The position numbers and the translations under genes were made by a program. The notes beneath the pieces were generated by a model. That model was not told the origin of the DNA, made no database searches, and was given only the letters and a program-made list of their open reading frames with translations. A DNA stretch of 8,394 nucleotides from positions 1 to 8,394 of the forward strand of contig DATAFF010000066.1 of the NCBI GenBank assembly GCA_036257595.1, given 5' to 3'. The stretch is from DATAFF01 sp036257595 (lineage in GTDB: Bacteria; Pseudomonadota; Alphaproteobacteria; Rhizobiales; Aestuariivirgaceae). Position 1 is the stretch's first letter; every line of letters begins with the position of its first letter. Shown here piece by piece: positions 7,602-8,394 of this stretch.

Positions 7602-7612
7602 CGGGGGACCCG
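7602..7612 (+). promoter_or_regulatory. Ribosome binding site of the chaperone gene, within a small inverted repeat
   Basis: The purine run GGGGGA (7603-7608) lies 7 bases before the ATG at 7616 and is the only Shine-Dalgarno-like sequence there. It overlaps CGGG (7602-7605) facing CCCG (7609-7612) across 3 bases, so a short stem could partly hide it. Such a 4-bp stem is marginal. Confidence 0.4.
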
Positions 7613-7615
7613 ACC

Positions 7616-8071
7616 ATGAAGGACGTAAATCACGCCATTGCCGTCTTGCGCGACCTGACCGGCTTGCCTGTGCTGGAGCTCAATGCCAATGGCCATCTCG
7701 AGCTGATTTTCGATGACAAGATCTCGATCGATCTGGTCAAGATCGATGATAATCATATCGAGCTGTCATCGCCGCTCGACATCGCCGACCTTGAGAATGT
7801 CAACCGTTTGCAGACGCTGCTCACCGCCAATTACCACGGCTCCGGCACTGGCTTCGGCCGCATCGCCATGGACCGTCGCGACAAAAGCGCGTTGATCTGC
7901 GAGCGCATCGACGTGACGCCGCTCGACCCCGGCCAGTTTGAGGCGCGCCTCCTCGGATTTGTCAAATATGTTGCCTTCTGGCTGTCGGGCGAGGCCGACG
8001 AGCTGCTACCCACCACGGACCACACCCCGGCACCGGCGACCGATCCGAGCCTCATGGTCATCCGCAGCTGA
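7616..8071 (+). CDS. CesT/Tir-type type III secretion chaperone-like protein
   Basis: This small acidic protein of 151 residues has the layout of class I type III secretion chaperones, which bind an effector's N-terminal region as dimers and keep it secretion-competent. Visible features are an N-terminal helix ending in LRDLTGLPVLELN (11-23) and strands with alternating pattern (HLELIFDDKISIDLVKID, 27-44; HIELSSPLDI, 47-56). A helix follows (LENVNRLQTLLTANYHGSGTG, about 59-79), then two strands (GRIAMDR and ALICERIDV) and a C-terminal amphipathic helix around QFEARLLGFVKYVAFWLSGE (107-126). A polar, proline-containing tail of about 25 residues ends the protein. The 'LLTANYHGSGTG' turn and the final helix with a tryptophan are typical of the CesT fold. 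The call rests on pattern, not alignment. Its partner is probably the gene starting 12 bp downstream. The first third is notably AT-richer than neighbouring genes, which hints at separate ancestry. Confidence 0.68.
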   Translation: MKDVNHAIAVLRDLTGLPVLELNANGHLELIFDDKISIDLVKIDDNHIELSSPLDIADLENVNRLQTLLTANYHGSGTGFGRIAMDRRDKSALICERIDVTPLDPGQFEARLLGFVKYVAFWLSGEADELLPTTDHTPAPATDPSLMVIRS

Positions 8072-8083
8072 GGGCGAGAATCG

Positions 8084-8394
8084 ATGGCCGTCTCCGGTGT
8101 AAACGCGCAACGCCTTGTTCAGGCAGTTCATCACTTTGGGGAGCGTCTCACCAGGTTCAAGCAGGGATTGGCTGTTCGCGCGCCGGATTTCTCGGCGTTC
8201 CGGCGCGCGGTTGCCGAGTTCTTCGCGCATTTTTCCTGGAACAAGCAGAAGCCGACCATCGCCGTGCCGCAGCCTTCTCGAACGCCGGTGAGCTTCCGAC
8301 CGGCAGATCCCTCCGATCCGCTTCTCGAGGGACTCGAGCGACCATTCTTCAAAGCCAGGTCGGAGTGCGTTGACGAGCACGTGCCGGAACTCCC
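8084..8394 (+). CDS. Unrecognised protein after the chaperone gene, possible type III secretion substrate; 3' end outside window
   Basis: From the ATG at 8084 the frame stays open for 103 full codons to the end of the window. A GAGGGCGAG ribosome binding site (8070-8078) precedes it. The gap after the chaperone stop is 12 bp, so the two genes are probably one operon. I do not recognise the family. The visible part starts MAVSGVNAQRLVQAVHHFGE, which may form an amphipathic helix, then an aromatic-rich stretch (PDFSAFRRAVAEFFAHFSWN, about 34-53). A proline- and serine-rich segment (about 57-76) leads to DPLLEGLERPFF. No signal peptide or membrane segment is seen. The position behind a CesT-like chaperone makes a secreted effector or translocated protein plausible, but nothing in the visible sequence proves this. 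A different frame for this region is unlikely, because the minus-strand frames here lack a convincing start and family. Confidence 0.6.
   Translation, partial: MAVSGVNAQRLVQAVHHFGERLTRFKQGLAVRAPDFSAFRRAVAEFFAHFSWNKQKPTIAVPQPSRTPVSFRPADPSDPLLEGLERPFFKARSECVDEHVPEL

Larger units (their letters stand above)
7473..7615 (+). other. Intergenic gap between the MocR gene and the chaperone gene
   Basis: The gap holds a hairpin (7486-7503) and a near-palindrome GCGCAGCTGTGC (7525-7536; 10 of 12 positions symmetric). A possible -10, TAGATT (7569-7574), has no convincing -35. A promoter for the chaperone gene is expected here, but no sigma-54, HrpL or TtsI box could be recognised with confidence. Confidence 0.35.

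Noticed and set aside
1..8394. CRISPR arrays, tRNA or rRNA genes, insertion sequences, riboswitches
   Set aside because: No regularly spaced repeats, cloverleaf-like sequences, transposase motifs or long terminal inverted repeats were seen by eye on either strand.

Overview
The window is GC-rich, densely coded bacterial DNA. Its gene families (a soeABC-type molybdoenzyme operon, a MocR regulator, a PAS-containing sensor) and codon use suggest an alphaproteobacterium, possibly of the Hyphomicrobiales or Rhodospirillales. No RNA gene or other marker allows a firmer placement.

Layout. Bases 1-1218 (minus strand) hold the N-terminal 406 residues of a membrane sensor: two membrane segments around an extracytoplasmic domain, then a PAS domain, cut by the window edge. 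Bases 1313-5840 (minus strand) hold a tight three-gene operon read soeA-soeB-soeC. It encodes a molybdopterin/[4Fe-4S] catalytic subunit without a Tat leader, a four-cluster ferredoxin subunit and a DmsC-like membrane anchor. The best match from memory is the cytoplasmic sulfite:quinone oxidoreductase SoeABC. A 132-bp divergent promoter region (5841-5972) separates it from a plus-strand MocR-family regulator (5973-7472; GntR-type DNA-binding domain fused to a fold-type I aminotransferase domain) that starts at TTG. After a 143-bp gap with a small hairpin come a CesT/Tir-type secretion chaperone (7616-8071) and, 12 bp later, an unrecognised gene (8084 onward) that runs off the window.

How the genes may work together. 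SoeABC would oxidise sulfite on the cytoplasmic face and pass electrons through SoeB and SoeC to the quinone pool. In other alphaproteobacteria such enzymes clear the sulfite released when taurine and other sulfonates are degraded, and the taurine regulator TauR is itself a MocR protein. A divergent MocR gene therefore fits control of soeABC by an amino-sulfonate or a derived amine; this is inference. The sensor downstream of soeC may be co-transcribed with it.

The right end looks like a different module. The first part of the chaperone gene is much less GC-rich (about 48% over 7681-7800) than its neighbours. A chaperone followed closely by an unknown gene is the usual arrangement of a type III secretion chaperone and its substrate. 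The downstream gene is the most likely place in this window for something undescribed, but only 103 residues are visible.
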